A stretch of 44,197 bases of DNA, from the NCBI GenBank assembly GCA_038093975.1, contig JBBPTG010000201.1, positions 1-44,197 on the forward strand, read 5' to 3'. The position numbers were made by a program, and so were the translations under genes. Below the pieces are notes generated by a model that saw only the letters and a list, made by a program, of their open reading frames with translations, did no database searches and was not told the origin of the DNA. Of this stretch, positions 22,801 through 33,985 are shown in pieces; the stretch's first letter is position 1; each line of letters starts with the position of its first letter. The DNA comes from Chalciporus piperatus. Lineage: Eukaryota; Basidiomycota; Agaricomycetes; Boletales; Boletaceae.

Positions 22801-22980
22801 GGGGGGTCTAAGAGACCCATTGTTCCCTACAAGGAAAATGGGTCTGTGAGACCTCTATTGGGGCCGAAAAGTGCTGCCTGAGGTGATGGAGGAGCTGTGC
22901 AGTTTGTTCATTGAGGATTTGATCCTCAAGCTGAGCAGTCCAGGCTTCGGCGGGACTCCCAGATTATGGTCCTTACTGCA
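19858..22980 (+). pseudogene. DUF6589-like gene, split by a palindrome and 3'-truncated
   Basis: The left part (19858-20400) begins MYQDSEDEDDLYGPFASQ, is acidic, and continues with LLRERLGPDKAAKVADVL, LNLPLFLDLVSWGDP and SEELPSILSRWHQPPR up to LSMEDTL. The order and spacing resemble the N-terminal part of the large DUF6589 proteins abundant in Agaricomycetes, which I believe are transposon-related; this is recalled, not searched. After the 2.48-kb palindrome the frame resumes at 22880 with EVMEELCSLFIEDLILKL and TPRLWSLL, again typical of that family. Joining the two sides requires a 1-nt adjustment. Homology ends near 22980, next to a truncated helicase. The expected rest of the protein (several hundred residues) is missing. 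Confidence 0.55.
20401..22878. mobile_element. 2.48-kb foldback (palindromic) element
   Basis: The ends are GGCAGCACTTTT and its exact complement AAAAGTGCTGCC. From there the two halves are inverted copies of each other almost to the centre. Examples are the stretch around 20840-20930 against 22480-22565, 21110-21190 against 22215-22290, 21290-21350 against 22050-22110, and 21425-21600 against 21800-21960. The arms are about 1.2 kb with visible substitutions and small indels, and the central loop (about 21645-21745) is about 100 bp. There is no transposase or long open frame. No convincing target-site duplication was found. It lies inside the DUF6589-like frame, so it is probably a non-autonomous foldback-type DNA element. 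Confidence 0.85.
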
Positions 22981-23017
22981 TCAGGAAAAAAGGTTTCCTC
23001 CTGTAGCACAACATAGT

Positions 23018-23959
23018 CTATATTACAATGGTAGCTATTGTAGTCTTCCCCCTAGTACATAACCTACATAGCTCAGGGATCAGTACTTTCTGTAGAGCAA
23101 TGTAGTACCTCAGATGCCCATGTACCAAATTATAGATACTTATTGGCTCAAATTTCGGCTCGTGCAGCAAGCGGCGTATTTCGGCGAGTACACTCGGGGT
23201 CATTGTGGCTGATGTCACATACAAAGGTACATCCATCGGGACGAATGAACGAAGCTTACTCAGCTTTGCATAAGCAGGACGGAAGTCGCCACCCCACTGA
23301 ACTATGCAGTGGGCTTCATCAATCACGACACCAAGCAAATGTTTTTGGTAGTCAGGCGAGCACAGAAGTCCGTTGAATCGTGGGTTCGCAATGGCCATCT
23401 CAGGGGATGTAAAGATGATTCGGTATTGTCTCTCTTCAAGCTCCTTCTCATCTGTGTAAGTATGTTGAGCTACAGGCGAGCAGGACTGCTTACCTGATGT
23501 ACCTGACTCGTGTAGGTGCCGTGATTTACAGCTACTGCTGTAAGGCCCATATTATGGCACTGCCGGGCCTACACAATTAATCACATTACAGCATGTGAAG
23601 GAAAAGGAATAGGTATGTACCTGGTCCTCCTCGAGTGAGTTCAGTGGCGAGATAACCACGAGTATTTTGTCGGGACAGATCATTGAGGGCATAACAAAGG
23701 GTAGGCTCTTGCCAAACCCTGTCCCTGCAATGATGGTGCAGTCAAGTCCAAGATGGAACGCCTCTGCAGCATCGAGCTGCCAGGAGTATGGTGGCTGATT
23801 ACCACACCGCTCGAGGCATGCCGTGGTGAGAGCTTTGCGGGTGTTGTCAGTGGAGTAATCGGAGGCTTTGGTGGCGAGTTCACGGGCTCGTTGGAGGTTG
23901 GTAAAGGACTGTTGTTTTTGCTCTACATGAGAGGCATTTTGAGTAAAGACAGTGGTCAT
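23018..23959 (-). pseudogene. RecQ-type DEAH helicase, truncated
   Basis: Exon 1 (23621-23959) carries QPPYSWQLDAAEAFHLG, Walker A AGTGFGKS and LVVISPLNSLEEDQ. A 75-nt exon (23494-23568) carries the RecQ-like CHNMGLTAVAVNHGTYTS. Exon 3 (23018-23451) carries IIFTSPEMAIANPRF and the DEAH box with the aromatic loop DEAHCIVQWGGDFRPAY, followed by YVTSATMTPSVLAEIR. The last junction does not close in phase by the obvious splice sites (1 nt off). The frame stops at 23018, before the second RecA domain, so the helicase core is incomplete. Many agaricomycete genomes carry such RecQ-like genes as repeats; the remnant is convergent with the truncated DUF6589-like gene. Confidence 0.75.
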
Positions 23960-25072
23960 CCTCGGACAGGGACTTCATGATTTTAGGACAATGCACGAAA
24001 ACAGAAAGAGATCATCCAAAAGCAGTATTTTTCAAGCCTAATACAGACAGGAGTGTGACATGTGTGACTCGATGGTATAGTGCTCGACCGAAAGTCACCA
24101 GACGTTTTGGTCTTCGGAAGATCCCGAGGCCGTCCGAGGCGAAGACCAAAACGGATGGTTCGAGACTACAAGAAGGATTGGATTATGATGCGGAAGTCGC
24201 CTCATACTCCCTTGATCAAATCGTCCATCTTGATACGACGACAAAGGAGTCCGTGATCCCCACATGATGGATAAGACAAGAATCTAAAATCAAACGTACC
24301 AAGACAGATAGAAGTCTCATGAGACCACCCCTAACGCCTACGAGAAGGGATAACAAAGTCTGTCGATCAGCAACCTCCCAAACAAGTATTGTTGTACTCA
24401 AACGATGGGCTGATGGAAGCAGAGTCTGATTGATATTCCGTGCGAAACTGGATCTTCCAGATCGACTGGACCGGCGAGCAACTGTTGTTCGATCAAGCAC
24501 CACAGCATATATCACGAGCGACCACATGCCACCTCGCGCGAACACGCCAAAAAGCCACGAGTAAAAGATGCGTCTACGGCGCATGCGCACATACAACCTT
24601 CACAGAAGTTGTCATAATTACATGAAGTGTAGCCACCGTCAAGCACTTACAGAGATGCGAGCTATTCTGCGTAACACCCCCGCGGCTCCGTGGGTGCAGT
24701 CGCAAGATGGCAGACGACTTGGGCTTCCAGACCCATGGTATGCAGTGGCTCTTGCGACAGGGTGGTAGGTTTTGATGCACATGCTGTTTACTGAATGGGG
24801 TGGTGGTCTTTGAGCGCCGTGGAGCAAAATACGGGGACGTCCGTGACATCAACGGATCAAGAGGGTGAACTGATAGGATCTGAGAGCGCAACGCCATCGA
24901 ATTGCACCCCCATTGTTGTCCGCCCATACGCCACTCTTGCACTACTCGCCACGGGAATTGCCAAGAGTTGCTGTATATTTCTGTGGGATTTGTAGAGACA
25001 TCAAGATATCACAGTTGGTGTATTCTCCGACCTAGGTGCAGCGTCGAGAGCAATGCCGAATTGATATGAACC
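23960..25072. other. Intergenic region; one hairpin element, no gene recognised
   Basis: About 1.1 kb. Apart from the hairpin at 24089-24167 nothing is recognised. Minus-strand frames at 24216-24596 and 24574-24942 overlap plus-strand ones and have no family resemblance. Confidence 0.4.
24089..24167 (-). repeat. 79-nt hairpin element, copy 2 (covarying stem)
   Basis: Read on the minus strand this is exactly 79 nt and shares the first 19 and most of the last 18 nt with 19659-19737, plus ATCTTCCG in the middle. Its stem is CGTTTTGGTCTTCG against CGAAGACCAAAACG. At stem positions 20, 21, 23, 24, 25 and 26 both partners differ from copy 1 and pairing is kept. Confidence 0.85.
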
Positions 25073-25429
25073 TCATTTTTGTTTGGCTTGCTGGGCCTGC
25101 ATCTTGGACTGCGCCAGTAGGTCTTTTTGCTGTTCGGCGAGGACGCGGCGTTTATTGAAATAGTCAATCTGGAACGTACGTGTGAGTGGAAGCGGGGGGT
25201 ACAGGTAACGGCGAACATCGAGACGGGGACTTACCCAGCTTTTGGCACAGTTGCCCTCATACCGGGATCTCTCGTTTGCACATGCGTTACTACCCTCCTT
25301 CCCGGCCTCTAGGACGGCAGCGCGGTCTAGGCAGTCAAAGTATAAATCTCTGCTGTCCCAGCACTGTTTCCGGTCCTCCCGTGATACCGGGGACGCTTCC
25401 GGCTTGGAACTGCTGAACCACCAACCCAT
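25073..25429 (-). CDS. COA6: Cytochrome c oxidase assembly factor 6
   Basis: Two exons, 25235-25429 and 25073-25168, joined across a 66-nt GTAAGT...TCCAG intron, give 96 residues. The twin-cysteine signature is complete: CWDSRDLYFDC (CX9C) and CANERSRYEGNC (CX10C). It is followed by the family-typical WIDYFNKRR and a glutamine/lysine-rich tail. COA6 acts in the mitochondrial intermembrane space in copper delivery to the CuA site of Cox2, and is imported by the Mia40 disulphide relay rather than by a cleavable presequence, which fits the absence of one here. Length and cysteine spacing are normal. It is transcribed divergently from the TBC gene. Confidence 0.93.
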   Translation of the reverse strand: MGWWFSSSKPEASPVSREDRKQCWDSRDLYFDCLDRAAVLEAGKEGSNACANERSRYEGNCAKSWVSPRLDVRRYLYPPLPLTRTFQIDYFNKRRVLAEQQKDLLAQSKMQAQQAKQK

Positions 25430-25635
25430 TGTCTAGAAACTAGTCGAACTCTAAGCAGTCGCGAGACGAAGTCTAGTAGTCACTGGATAGAGTAGTCTAG
25501 TCTCACGCTCCTCGAGACCCCTCGGATCATACTACCACCGGCCAAGTCCCAGTCAGGCGAGTCCCAGTTGCTCGCTTTCCTGCCAGCGAGCAGAGTTGGA
25601 GTATGTCCTTGGAACTTTAACGCCTGTGACAAGAC
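25430..25635. promoter_or_regulatory. 206-bp bidirectional promoter between COA6 and the TBC gene
   Basis: The two start codons lie 206 bp apart in divergent orientation, so both promoters must share this interval or overlap the genes. It contains repeated GTCTAGTAGTC / TAGTCTAGTCTC-like phrases near 25470-25504. No TATA box was recognised. Confidence 0.6.
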
Positions 25636-28600
25636 ATGGCTTCACCCTCGTTGCAAGCGTCGACACCAGTCCATCTTCACCCGCTTTCACCAGACGAAGT
25701 TCCTCCATCCCGAGGTCGCAGAGCGCGTACACTCACCCAGGACGAGAACGCGGAAGCACAGTCATCCAAATCACAAAATAGCTACTTTGCACTCAAAGCA
25801 CAGCGCGACAAACTCGGCGATGCTGACACCAGCGGTCCAGCGACGACGACCACTCTCCCTAGCAGCAGCATCACACGGCCGAACTGGGATGGCAGCGTTC
25901 GTGGGTTTGGGAAATCAGACAGACGCGAATCCTTTAGTGGAGATAGAACTGTAGATCGAAGACCATCCACCACGTCTCTCTCAGCACTTGCACAAAAGTC
26001 CCCGCGACAACCGCCTTGTTTCGTCATCGCTCCAACTTATGATACCAATTACTTGGTCCCGCCCAGTCCAACCGCACCCAGGGTCACATCTCACCAGTAT
26101 CTCTCGGATGGAAAACATTCGGAGCAGCTGTCACCCGTCGTAGCACATGTACTGGCCCACAAATGGCACGAGTACTCGGACGAGGCGATCCAGTCCGCAA
26201 TATCTCAACTGAGCACCGTAGAATCTCCGTCCGACGCAGATAACCATCCTTATCATACCGCGCTGCGCGTCCTATCCTCCGCACTCCGCAACCTATCGCG
26301 CGCGCGGCTGGAGCTTGAAGAAAGCAGGAAACTGTTAGAGGAGAAGCAAGCAGTTGGGAAGCAGCGCGCTGAGACGTTGCTTCGGGAACTTCAACCCTCG
26401 GAACAGGACGTTGCACGGCGTGTTATAGACTCGATCTACGCGGATAACGACGAACGTCCACGTCATATTAAGCGCCAGGAGAGTCTTTCGGTACGCAGGC
26501 GTCTTTACATCTGGTTTTCCCGGATGTAATCGACTGACGCTGTACTGTATCCAGTCCCTTAAGACATCTCTCACGGAGGCGCTTGAGGACCAAGTTACTC
26601 TGGTTTCGAATGTGCCAGTTCGCGAAAGCGTCACCTCCTCCACATCCGCATTCCTGTCATCCGCAGACCACAAACAAAGTTCCGATCCACAACCAGAACG
26701 CGCGCATGCCAACGAAGTACCGGTGGTATCAGTGTCAACTAGCCGGCCAGCATTGTCATTACACACCGAAACGCCATCCAGTGGTAACGAAAGTTCTGAT
26801 AACAACGCCCATGGTTCCAGGTATGATAGAGCATCCCTTGGTGATTGGATGGGAACCTGGCTACATAGAGGAAAGCTCAAACATACGCGTGGTGCTCCTA
26901 CCTTCTCCATCAAAGAAGAAGCTGCTAGCAAAGAGCCCTCGCGGGAACCTTCGCCTAATCCGGAAGTAGTACCTTCAGCTCCACGTCGCAAGCATGGTAA
27001 AAGCGTCTTCGAGACACTTGGGATCTCGATCCTTAACCCAGCCGCGACAGTCGCTGTGCCATCGAAACAGCGGAAGTTGGTCAGACCCGTTTCTGGTCCT
27101 TCGCATGTTCCTCAGGGGCAGGATGGGAGGCCTCCATCGGCGGCCTCGTCTCCTATCGCGAGTACGATGCCGTTGCCCACTCCATCCGCACCACAACTCG
27201 CTACCTCCCCTGAACCTACGGAGTCAACGGAAACGTCTACGATGCAGTCTCCTTCGTTGGCGGAAGACAAGCGCCTTCCTCAGGGTTCCTCTCTAAGAGC
27301 CATCGTGCACGCGACGCGCGTCATGACCTTGGATCCGGGAAGCGTTCTTGTAGACCAAGGACGCGATGCCGGACCGTTGGTACGCACACTCGCTCACGAA
27401 CTCGTCCAGAACGCGCGTGACGAGCATGTCGTCTTCCGTGAACCTGCCAAGCCCAGGGAGCGGAAAGAGCGGAGAGAAGTTCGTGGGGAAACGGGCCATC
27501 AAGTTGTTGCTCGAGCAACGCTCAGTCCTGTTGAGGGGATCGCTGCTACGGAGTCGCTCTCGCGAGCATTGAATACTCAAGGTCAGGTGGTGCGGAAGTC
27601 GAGGTCTCGGACAGGTGGCATCATTACTGCCTCTCTTACGACTCCCATCCTCAGCGCTTTGATGCCGCAACCGCAGAGGAAGACAACCAGCGGACATGAG
27701 GGCAATTCGAGACCTAACGCAGATCATGGGTCAGTTACTGCGCGGCAACCTATCAATACGGTTAGCCCTCAACCTGCCAGCAACAAACCGGGCTCGGTCC
27801 CATTGGAGTCTATTATCCCGGCGATATCCAAGCCTCCCACACATTACCTCTCTCGCAAGTATACACCGTTGACTGCTCCAGACTTCCACTTCACCATTCC
27901 CCTCCCAAACTCCGCCTCCCGATTCAGTGTCTACCACGACGACGAAAGCAAACAACCGCTCACAGATCGATACGGGTTCATCTACGATGTCTCGCAATAC
28001 GACCTCCTGCTACTCATCAGGGCCAAGGAATGTGGGAATACTGCCCCTGCTTGTCTCACTGGGGTCAAGATCGCGGATCGCAGGGAGAGCAATTCATGGT
28101 CCGACGAGGAGGCCGACACGCAGAAGAGTGTCATTCGGGTTACGAAGGGCTTCTGTGGTTGTGATGGACCTGGGGCAACCCCTGCCGTCAGCACTCAGGA
28201 CGGAGCTAGCGGAAAGTCTGTTGCAACCTCGTATCCTGCGGCTGTAAACAACACCGAGTCGTCACACAAGCCTCGTGGTTCTTCTCCAGATACGCCTTCC
28301 CTGATGAACCCTAACTCCGTCCTTGCGGTCTCTGCCAGCACGCCACGCCATGTATGCGCGAATACGATCCGTGTTCTTCTAGCAGATCTTACGAAGATAC
28401 ACGATGAGCGACAAACCGCGGCGCGCAAAGACTGGGACGCTTTCGTCAAACAACGCAGTAGAGTCAGGGTTGGAGCAAAGTCAACTCTGCCTTCTATGAT
28501 AACGACGACTTCTATCGGCGGAGCGGCTGCGCTTCTTGGACTTGGAACGACGGATGAAGAAGATGAGCTCGCCCATACAGAGGGCCTAATCGCCTTCGCG

Positions 28601-29631
28601 CAGCTTGGGCTATCGTCGAACAAGGACGAGAGGAAGGAGTTCGATAAACTGGTAAGAGAGGGGATACCCCTCGTTTATCGGTCGAAATTGTGGATGGAGT
28701 GTAGTGGGGGGCTGGAGATGAGGGAGCCGGGTTTGTTTGGGGACCTGTTGGCTCAGGTAGATACCCATGAGTTGGTGACGCATGAGATCGAGAAGGACGT
28801 TGGGAGGACGATGCCTTTGAACATTTTCTTTGGTGGAGACGGTGCTGGGGTGCATAAGCTTCGGAGGGTTCTAACAGCGTACAGCCGGTAGGGATGCTCA
28901 CTGCTCGTCCGTCGCCTACTCATTTATACGATATAGCCGCAATCCTGCTGTTGGATACTGTCAAGGCATGAACCTCGTCACGTCGACGTTGCTCTTGGTG
29001 CACGCGGACGAAGAAGAGGCCTTCTGGGTACTTTCGGCCATAATTGAGCGCATCCTGCCCGAAGACTTCTTCTCACCATCCCTTCTTCCCTCGCGTGCAT
29101 GTCCACTTGTGTTGTTGGACTACGTACAGGAATTCCTTCCCAAACTGCACACTCACCTGACCGATCTCGGCGTCGACCTTGCTGCAATTTGCTTCTCTTG
29201 GTTTTTATCCCTATTCACGGACTGCCTTCCCATAGAGGTGCGTTTTCCGGAATGAGCAAACGCTGTATGCGGATCTCTGACCAAACGTTTCACAGACGCT
29301 CTTCAGAGTATGGGATGTCTTCCTCGTGGACGGATTGGATGTCCTCTTCCGCATCGCGCTCGGTATTCTGCGCAGCAACGAGCAAGAATTGTTGCAATGC
29401 GAATCGATCTCTGCGGTCTACGTCGCATTGGAAAACTTGCCTACGCGGATGTGGCAGCCCGATAAGCTCTTGCAGGTGAGGTCCTCCGACTTCATGCATG
29501 CCGATCGCTGCTGATACGAGTTTCCTTTCCTTTACTAGCTCGAACTGGAGCTTCGGACGTCCATTACGCATGCCGAGTTGCTGAAACGTCGAGAACTTCA
29601 TGTTGCTGCCTTGCAGGAACTCGTGTCTTGA
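25636..29631 (+). CDS. TBC-domain Rab GTPase-activating protein
   Basis: Five exons in consistent phase: 25636-26490, 26555-28887, 28937-29237, 29296-29475 and 29539-29631, giving 1253 residues. The first about 970 residues are low-complexity, Ser/Thr/Pro-rich, with a short coiled-coil (ARLELEESRKLLEEKQAVGKQR). The TBC domain starts near VREGIPLVYRSKLWMECSG and has the arginine-finger motif IEKDVGRTMPLN, the glutamine-finger motif NPAVGYCQGMN, ICFSWFLSLFTDCLP and FRVWDVFLVDGLDVLFRIAL. Both catalytic fingers are present, so it should stimulate GTP hydrolysis by a Rab and act in membrane traffic; the target Rab cannot be told. The long disordered N-terminus suggests regulation by phosphorylation or binding partners. 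Confidence 0.9.
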
Positions 29632-29989
29632 ACGTTATTGACACACGTCTCAAACTCACGTCTCGAAGCCATCCCCCTCCCGTCGTCTGTCCCCCACCAC
29701 CGTTTTTGTTATTCAGTATATCGATAGAGCGATAGAGGTAAGATCAAACTAGTGCATCCGGACTAGCTTCCATTATCATTGCATCCACGCTGCACTATAC
29801 ATACAACACGATCAGCAGGCCTAGATAACATTCTATGAGTCTAGCAGATATTCTTGACGAGAAATATGAACCGATTGCTATACAAGCTTGCACGTCGGTG
29901 AAGACTTCTCACGTACGATACAACTTACCACAAGTACACAGTCTTCCTGTATGAACCCGCCGAGAGTAATGGTTTGGGATGAGTTGCAT
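29632..29989. other. Convergent 3' intergenic region
   Basis: This 358-bp region separates the 3' ends of the TBC gene (plus) and the HNH gene (minus). It must hold both polyadenylation regions. No gene or repeat was seen. Confidence 0.5.
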
Positions 29990-31279
29990 TTATTCTAGCA
30001 TGAACCTAGGTTCCCGCTTTGATGCGGACGAGAGCATATAACTCAACATGTCACCGGAAGCTCCATCAGCCGACAAGACATCCATATTATCTGCATCAAG
30101 ATAGACGGTATCTATGTACTCGCGGGCACCAGAGAGATGAGCAACCTTGCAGCAAGTAGCATGCAGGCTAAGCAGCTCCGGCAAAGGAACCGGAAGATTT
30201 ACGGGATCTGAGGTTGTGAACGTGACCGATTGCTTCAAGCCGAAGGGTATCGTTCTACCGTAGCCCTTGATTTCATAAGTATTCTCCGGAGACTGTAGTG
30301 AAACGGTGCCAGATAAATGTTATGGCAAGAAAATATGCGGCAATGCCCAAACTCACTGCCGGTGTGGATTCGAAGTACAACTCCAACCACTCAAATGCGG
30401 TACGCACATCCCATTGCAAAGACATGACATTGGTCAAGGCATGAACTTTCTCCCCAGTGAACTTGTCAATGCCGTGATGGAATTGTTTGAGAACGGCGGA
30501 GTAGTTAAGCTGGGTGTCTAGACGTGAGTTGCACACTATAATGGGAACGGTACCTGTGGCCACACACCTTGCGCTCGTCCTCGGATTTAGGGTCCACACC
30601 AAAGAATGTAGACTCTGGAATAATATGGGCACACCGTGTGTAGACTCCAGGGGCCTCCGGATCGACGATGATATCCTCGGGGACTCCACGGTCAACAAAC
30701 CCCGTTACGACACATTTCCAGTTGTCTCGAATCAGAGCCTATGCAAAGAGAGCAGTGAGAAAGAGAGATGAAGAATAAAGTTGCCATCGTTCACTGACAA
30801 GAGCTTTGGCAGCCTTGTGATCTCTGGGAGCCTGGGTAATGTCGACCTTCACCTGCTCCTTCGTGATTTCAAAGGAGGACCTTGAAGAATATTCACTGGG
30901 ATTAGGAGTACCTCTGTGCCTTTTGACTGGACAAAACACAACATAGATAAGCATGCAGGGAGTGAAGGTGGCAAATGCAAGACTCACGAGTGAAGATGAG
31001 GTGACGCTCAAAGAATTCACCGACATCGCTCAGGTCGCTGCTGTCCTTGCACGAGTATATGCACTTGCAAACTTCAGCGCGAATATTCACGTTGGGAGCA
31101 TGGAGCAGCAAGAAGCCAAGAATCCTGACATGGCGCAGCTTGTTCTTGGACTCGTTGGCGTTGGCGAGTTCCGATTCATAGTTGAGGCAGATGTTGTACG
31201 CGCTAAGCTGGTTGGGATCCTCCTCGAAAGTACTGGTCACTTCAGAAGAACTGGCCTTCGGAAGGGGAGTAGGCGGCAT
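29990..31279 (-). CDS. HNH endonuclease-domain protein (HNH_2 type)
   Basis: Exons: 30988-31279, 30799-30926, about 30568-30738, 30357-30517 and 29990-30292. The N-terminal part (KASSSEVTSTFEEDP, LNYESELANANESKNKLR) is the helical leader of this fungal family. The HNH-like core follows: LIRDNWKCVVTGFVD, then RCAHIIPEST and HALTNVMSLQWDVRTAFEWL, holding the cysteine, the AH-I-P histidine and the N-H/N-V-region residues expected. The C-terminal part LPELLSLHATCCKVAHLSGAREYI is typical of agaricomycete relatives. The second intron uses a GTCAGT donor; the third junction needs a less usual donor to keep phase. These proteins are numerous in Agaricomycetes and their role is unknown; nuclease activity is inferred from the domain only. 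Confidence 0.8.
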
Positions 31280-32014
31280 AGCACAGAGAGGGGTCGGCAG
31301 ATGATCAAGGCCACGGTCGACTCAGCGTGACCGTCGGACTCCGAGGTACTCACGAGTCACAACTCTTACCCGTCAGACTTTTACTGGAAATGTCCTTGGG
31401 CGATACTAGTACCTACAACGCAGAAAACGTGGATGGTCGTCAAGCAAGGCAAACCGACGCGCTGGCATTCAGGACTAATTCAGGACAGATGTTCCAATCC
31501 TGGGCGAGGTGTGATCGTAAGAGTATGCGCTGCGGCGCTCAACCCTGTGTGCGTACTACCTCTTTGTAAATTGTTATTCAGCCTTTCTTCCTGTTCTGAC
31601 ATGGTGTTCACGTTTGCGTCAATTGTTAGTATGGTCTTCACATAAGTAGGGTGGAAAAATGATGGGCCTGCCTAATGTGTCAAAACGCCCGAACCTGGCA
31701 GAGCATGACCTTCAAGCTGGTGTAATTGTCGACGCGAATGGAACGTCGTTTCGTGTCCTTTCGCTTCTCGTCCCCCTTCCCGAGCCTACAGCTCTCCCGA
31801 GTTTAGCTCCTGTCAATGCAGCGACAATCCCTCCGTCTTGGTGGTTACAATCCCGTGCATGCGCTCGATGACACACCCAGTCAATCTTGATCAACGGCGG
31901 CTCGACTTCCGTGGGTATCTATGCTTTCCAGCCCGCCAAAGCTCTCTCCTTCTGGGTAACCGCTTCTGCCTCGGCACAAAATGAATCCTTTGTGAATGTT
32001 CAGACGTCAGCACC
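31280..32014. other. Intergenic region, nothing recognised
   Basis: About 735 bp upstream of the HNH gene start. A 70-codon plus-strand frame at 31659-31871 has no recognisable family. No repeats were seen. Confidence 0.4.
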
Positions 32015-33985
32015 CTAGCTCTTTCGTGATAGCGACTTTTTCTCGTCTCGTTTGCGAGTTGGATCACGGACAAGTTTGCTCTGGACATTCTGAAGAGGCG
32101 CCAGGGTATATCGCACCGCTTCATAATATTCTATGCCCTTCACTAAAATACAGGCTTGGAATCAAGTCAATATCCAGGGGGTCCTGTGCACCCAGCTGCG
32201 CGCTCTCTTCCCATAGATATACATAGGTATTGTCATGAGGCATACCCAAATGTTGATGCCACCGATGGTACAGAATGTACTGAGAACACCTGTAAGTCGA
32301 ACGTGAGCATGGACGCCCGAGACAATCACCGTGAGAGAAGTTAAGTTACCTTGTTCATTCAACCACGGAACGACAAAGTATGTGAGGCCGAATATGAACA
32401 TGTTCTTGACCACACTAGGATGGGCACCAACGGAACGGTTGTCAGGAACGTCCTGCATAGCCACGGACACAGACGAAACACCCACTTAGGACCAATCCAC
32501 AGCTCGTGTTCAGCCGCACTGACCGCCTAGCCAAACCACCCGATTGTCGAGATGATGAGCACCGGGATGATCATGAATAATCTGAATCTTTGTGCGTGAT
32601 TCAGCACAAAAAAATCGTTCGACGAAGGATGGAAGCATACTCGGGCTCATAAACTCCTCCGTTGCGGCGAGAGAGCCAGGTAACAGACCAATCGGATAAT
32701 GGGCCTGCGAGGCCGTTACCGAGGATGGCACCGATGAGTGGGCCGATACCCGTGATGAGGCCCACAGGACCAGCTGAAAAGCCATAGCCGAATGCTGGGG
32801 AAGAAAACAGTATGGATACCGAGACCGTGAGAGCGATCACTAATGAGGGGGTAAACACCGACTCTGAGTCATACGATGAAGGAGAGGAGACTTACCCCAG
32901 GCATCAACAGTACCGTATAAAAGCGTGCCCCACGCTACGACAGGACTGCAGATGAGAGTGAATGGTCGCAAGAAGATCTTCCAGAAACTCTCGTGGCTAT
33001 ATCGGCGACCTGTCCATGGGCTAAGAGAACGCCAGTAAGAGTATTTCCGAGGGCTCTCCCCGGGCACAACTTCGACCTTTACACCCGATGCCTTCTCAGC
33101 GTCATTCTCGGTAGACGAGACTGCCTTATCATCGGTGTTTGTCTTCTGGTCTTCTGCGGCCGATGAACTGGTTTCGACGAGTGTATTGTCACGAACGAAT
33201 GCGGTCTCTGGAACGAAGAAGATAGTGAGGATCAATAGGATGGCACACTGTAATCAAGACAGGACTAAATATTTAGCTTAAGGGTTGAAAGAACTAAGAA
33301 ACCCGCACCAGTACTGCTTCTATGATGAAGCAAGCACGCCACGACCTACGCGATGGTGAGTCATACATTAGCACACCCAAGGAATACTCACACATCTTGG
33401 ATCAGATAATCGTTTACGATGGATACGCCAGATATTCCTCCCTGAAACGCAAGCTAACGAAAGGAACTTAGTGAGAAACTGTGCGAAAGAGTACCATAAC
33501 TCACGCTCCACATAGAAATCCATTTACCACGTTCGTGGACGAAGAACAAGTCGCTGCAGGAAATCAGCCGACTCTGCAGGACCTGCGCAAGACCACCCAC
33601 GCAATGGTAGCTTCTACCAAGCACCCGAGTGGAGCCCTGCCAGCACCGCCTATGACCCGACTAGCCACAAGACTGCCCAGGTCTTTGGCGACAGCACTCC
33701 AGATGGAACTCGCGAGTAGCAGAGCATTCCCAACCAAGAACACTGGACGACGAACCCAAATGACGCTTGCAGGTGCAGTGAGAATCAGTATCAAACCGAA
33801 AGCAAGGCCACTATCCCCGGTCATCATCGAAAGGGAGTTGACGGAGGTGTCGAGACTCGCCGCGACTTGAGTTAAGCCTGCGGCGATGATAGGACCAAAC
33901 GCCCCTACAATCCCGGATCCGTATGTAATCGTCACCATTAACATGATTTTTCTCCAACGGGGCCAGTTTAGCGGGGTTATTACCC
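32015..33985 (-). pseudogene. MFS transporter, N-truncated and frameshifted
   Basis: Read on the minus strand from 33985: TPLNWPRWRKIMLMVTITYG, SGIVGAFGPIIAAGLTQVAA, GLAFGLILILTAPASVIW, RRPVFLVGNALLLASSIWSA, LGSLVASRVIGGAG, DLFFVHERGKWISMW, LAFQGGISGVSIVNDYLIQD, SWRACFIIEAVLV, ILLILTIFFVPETAF, a charged central loop, then FGYGFSAGPVGLITGIGPLI and GGVYEPEY. The order is that of fungal drug/H+ antiporter MFS proteins. The cytosolic N-terminus is missing upstream of TPLNWP, exactly where the Rix7-linked duplicated block starts. After YEPEY the frame is lost, an in-frame stop replaces a tryptophan (GWFG then TAG), and about 160 bp present in the other copy are deleted. The final YGKRARSWV tail is still readable. 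The 32015-32161 part is the shared 3' flank. Confidence 0.8.

Noticed and set aside
24574..24942. Minus-strand 122-codon frame upstream of COA6
   Set aside because: The composition is irregular and the frame shares its interval with others of similar size; no family resemblance.
25073..25429. Single-exon 118-aa reading of the COA6 gene
   Set aside because: The unspliced reading includes a stretch of intron; the spliced 96-residue form restores the family-typical W-IDYFNKRR junction.
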